DNA of 64,000 nucleotides. It comes from Paenibacillus sp. Root52 (GTDB lineage Bacteria; Bacillota; Bacilli; Paenibacillales; Paenibacillaceae). Made by a program: the position numbers and the translations under genes. Position 1 is the stretch's first letter. Every line of letters begins with the position of its first letter. The notes beneath the pieces were generated by a model. That model made no database searches. It was not told where the DNA came from and worked only from the letters and a program-made list of their open reading frames with translations. Of the stretch, positions 63,439 through 64,000 are shown piece by piece. The stretch is from assembly GCF_001426865.1 (NCBI RefSeq), contig NZ_LMFO01000031.1, forward strand, positions 1 to 64,000. Reading direction: 5' to 3'.

Positions 63439-64000
63439 TTATGGGAAAATAAGACTGGAGAGTATGGGAGCAACGGCTAAAGTGAACAATGCGGCAAGCA
63501 CCATGGAGATACTTGATATGGTTCCCGTCAACGAACTAAGCTCAAATGCCTTCGAGGTTCCCGTTCCATGGGCACCGGTTCCAAGGAGTGTTCCGCGAGC
63601 AATCTCTCCATCAATGCGAAGCATTTTAACGATCGAAGGCCCCATAATCGCGCCAAGTAGCCCTGTGATAATCACGAATACGGCGGTCACTGCCGGAATT
63701 CCACCAATCGTAGCCGAGACATTCATGGCAATCGGTGTGGTGATGGATCTTGGGATAAGGCTGTGCACCAGCCCGGGATCAAGACGCATCCATTTGGCGA
63801 GCAGAGCAGAAGAGAGAACGGCAACGACAGAGCCTGTCATGACACTGAAGACAATTTCGGAAATATGTTTTTTGAGAATATGGAAAAAGGTATAAAGCGG
63901 AACAGCAAAGGCAACCGTTGCAGGTTGTAATAATAGGCTAAGCCACTTACCGCCACTGCTGTAGGCAGCGTAATCTGTGCCGGTTGCAAGCAGTATACCA
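63439..64000 (-). CDS. lrgB: LrgB-like membrane protein (N-terminal part beyond window)
   Basis: The minus-strand frame stays open from the window end: GILLATGTDYAAYSSGGKWL, LLLQPATVAFAVPLYTFFHI, then SVMTGSVVAVLSSALLAKWM, SIPTPI-like PRSITTPIAMNVS, GLLGAIMGPSIVKML, ARGTLLGTGAHGTGTSKAFE. These are LrgB/CidB signatures. LrgAB modulates murein hydrolase activity and, in several species, exports or imports pyruvate. About 187 codons are present; the start and any lrgA partner lie outside the window. Confidence 0.9.
   Translation of the reverse strand, partial: GILLATGTDYAAYSSGGKWLSLLLQPATVAFAVPLYTFFHILKKHISEIVFSVMTGSVVAVLSSALLAKWMRLDPGLVHSLIPRSITTPIAMNVSATIGGIPAVTAVFVIITGLLGAIMGPSIVKMLRIDGEIARGTLLGTGAHGTGTSKAFELSSLTGTISSISMVLAALFTLAVAPILSSLIFP

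Overview
The window looks like a chromosomal segment of a Gram-positive, spore-forming Bacillales bacterium, most likely a Paenibacillus. The evidence is gene content (GlpP-type glycerol control, cydABCD, TrhO, an AbrB-like regulator, an LrgB-like protein, many AGGAGG ribosome binding sites, frequent TTG/GTG starts), a roughly balanced base composition, and dispersed intergenic repeats of a kind I associate with Paenibacillus. The species assignment is inference; no rRNA or tRNA gene was recognised.

Layout. 1-190: edge of an IS3-type insertion sequence. 474-3055: four-gene envelope operon (unknown protein, lipoprotein, ATP-grasp glutathionylspermidine-synthase-like enzyme, DUF350 membrane protein) behind a possible ECF-sigma promoter. 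3119-5394: nucleoside hydrolase, UPF0303 protein, signal peptidase II. 5679-8635: sugar ABC importer. 8885-11397: MATE exporter and AraC regulator. 11880-15260: two-component system plus propeller lipoprotein. 15557-18186: TrhO, a Cys-containing HTH regulator, an Rpn nuclease. 18187-19295: gene-free stretch with repeats and one copy of a short MITE-like element. 19296-22161: ABC importer of the TrpX type. 22265-24885: winged-helix/TPR regulator and an MFS exporter with a structured leader.

25042-39332 is the most unusual part: an accessory surface island. Two beta-rich Ser/Thr-rich paralogues lie on the minus strand; opposite them are two proteins sharing a C-terminal domain (DUF6385-like), one carrying about 1 kb of 102-bp coding repeats. 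Three tandem glycosyltransferase-TPR proteins follow, the last with a very GC-rich alanine-rich tail, and then a convergent minus-strand set (TPR-like protein, GT2, GT4, methyltransferase). I infer a glycosylated cell- or spore-surface structure made by its own dedicated enzymes. Two further copies of the MITE-like element sit in this island.

39506-45840: cydABDC cytochrome bd operon behind two perfect FNR/CRP-type palindromes. 46177-49832: a TagO/WecA-type transferase, an unknown protein, an ArsR regulator divergent from a SnoaL-like gene with paired operators, and two tiny membrane proteins. 49958-54762: minus-strand ABC importer plus FGGY carbohydrate kinase. 55109-61279: GTP cyclohydrolase II, glpP-glpK-glpD with an antitermination leader, and a Gfo/Idh/MocA oxidoreductase. 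61505-64000: HxlR regulator with a divergent DoxX gene, an AbrB/zinc/HTH composite regulator, and an LrgB-like protein cut by the window end.
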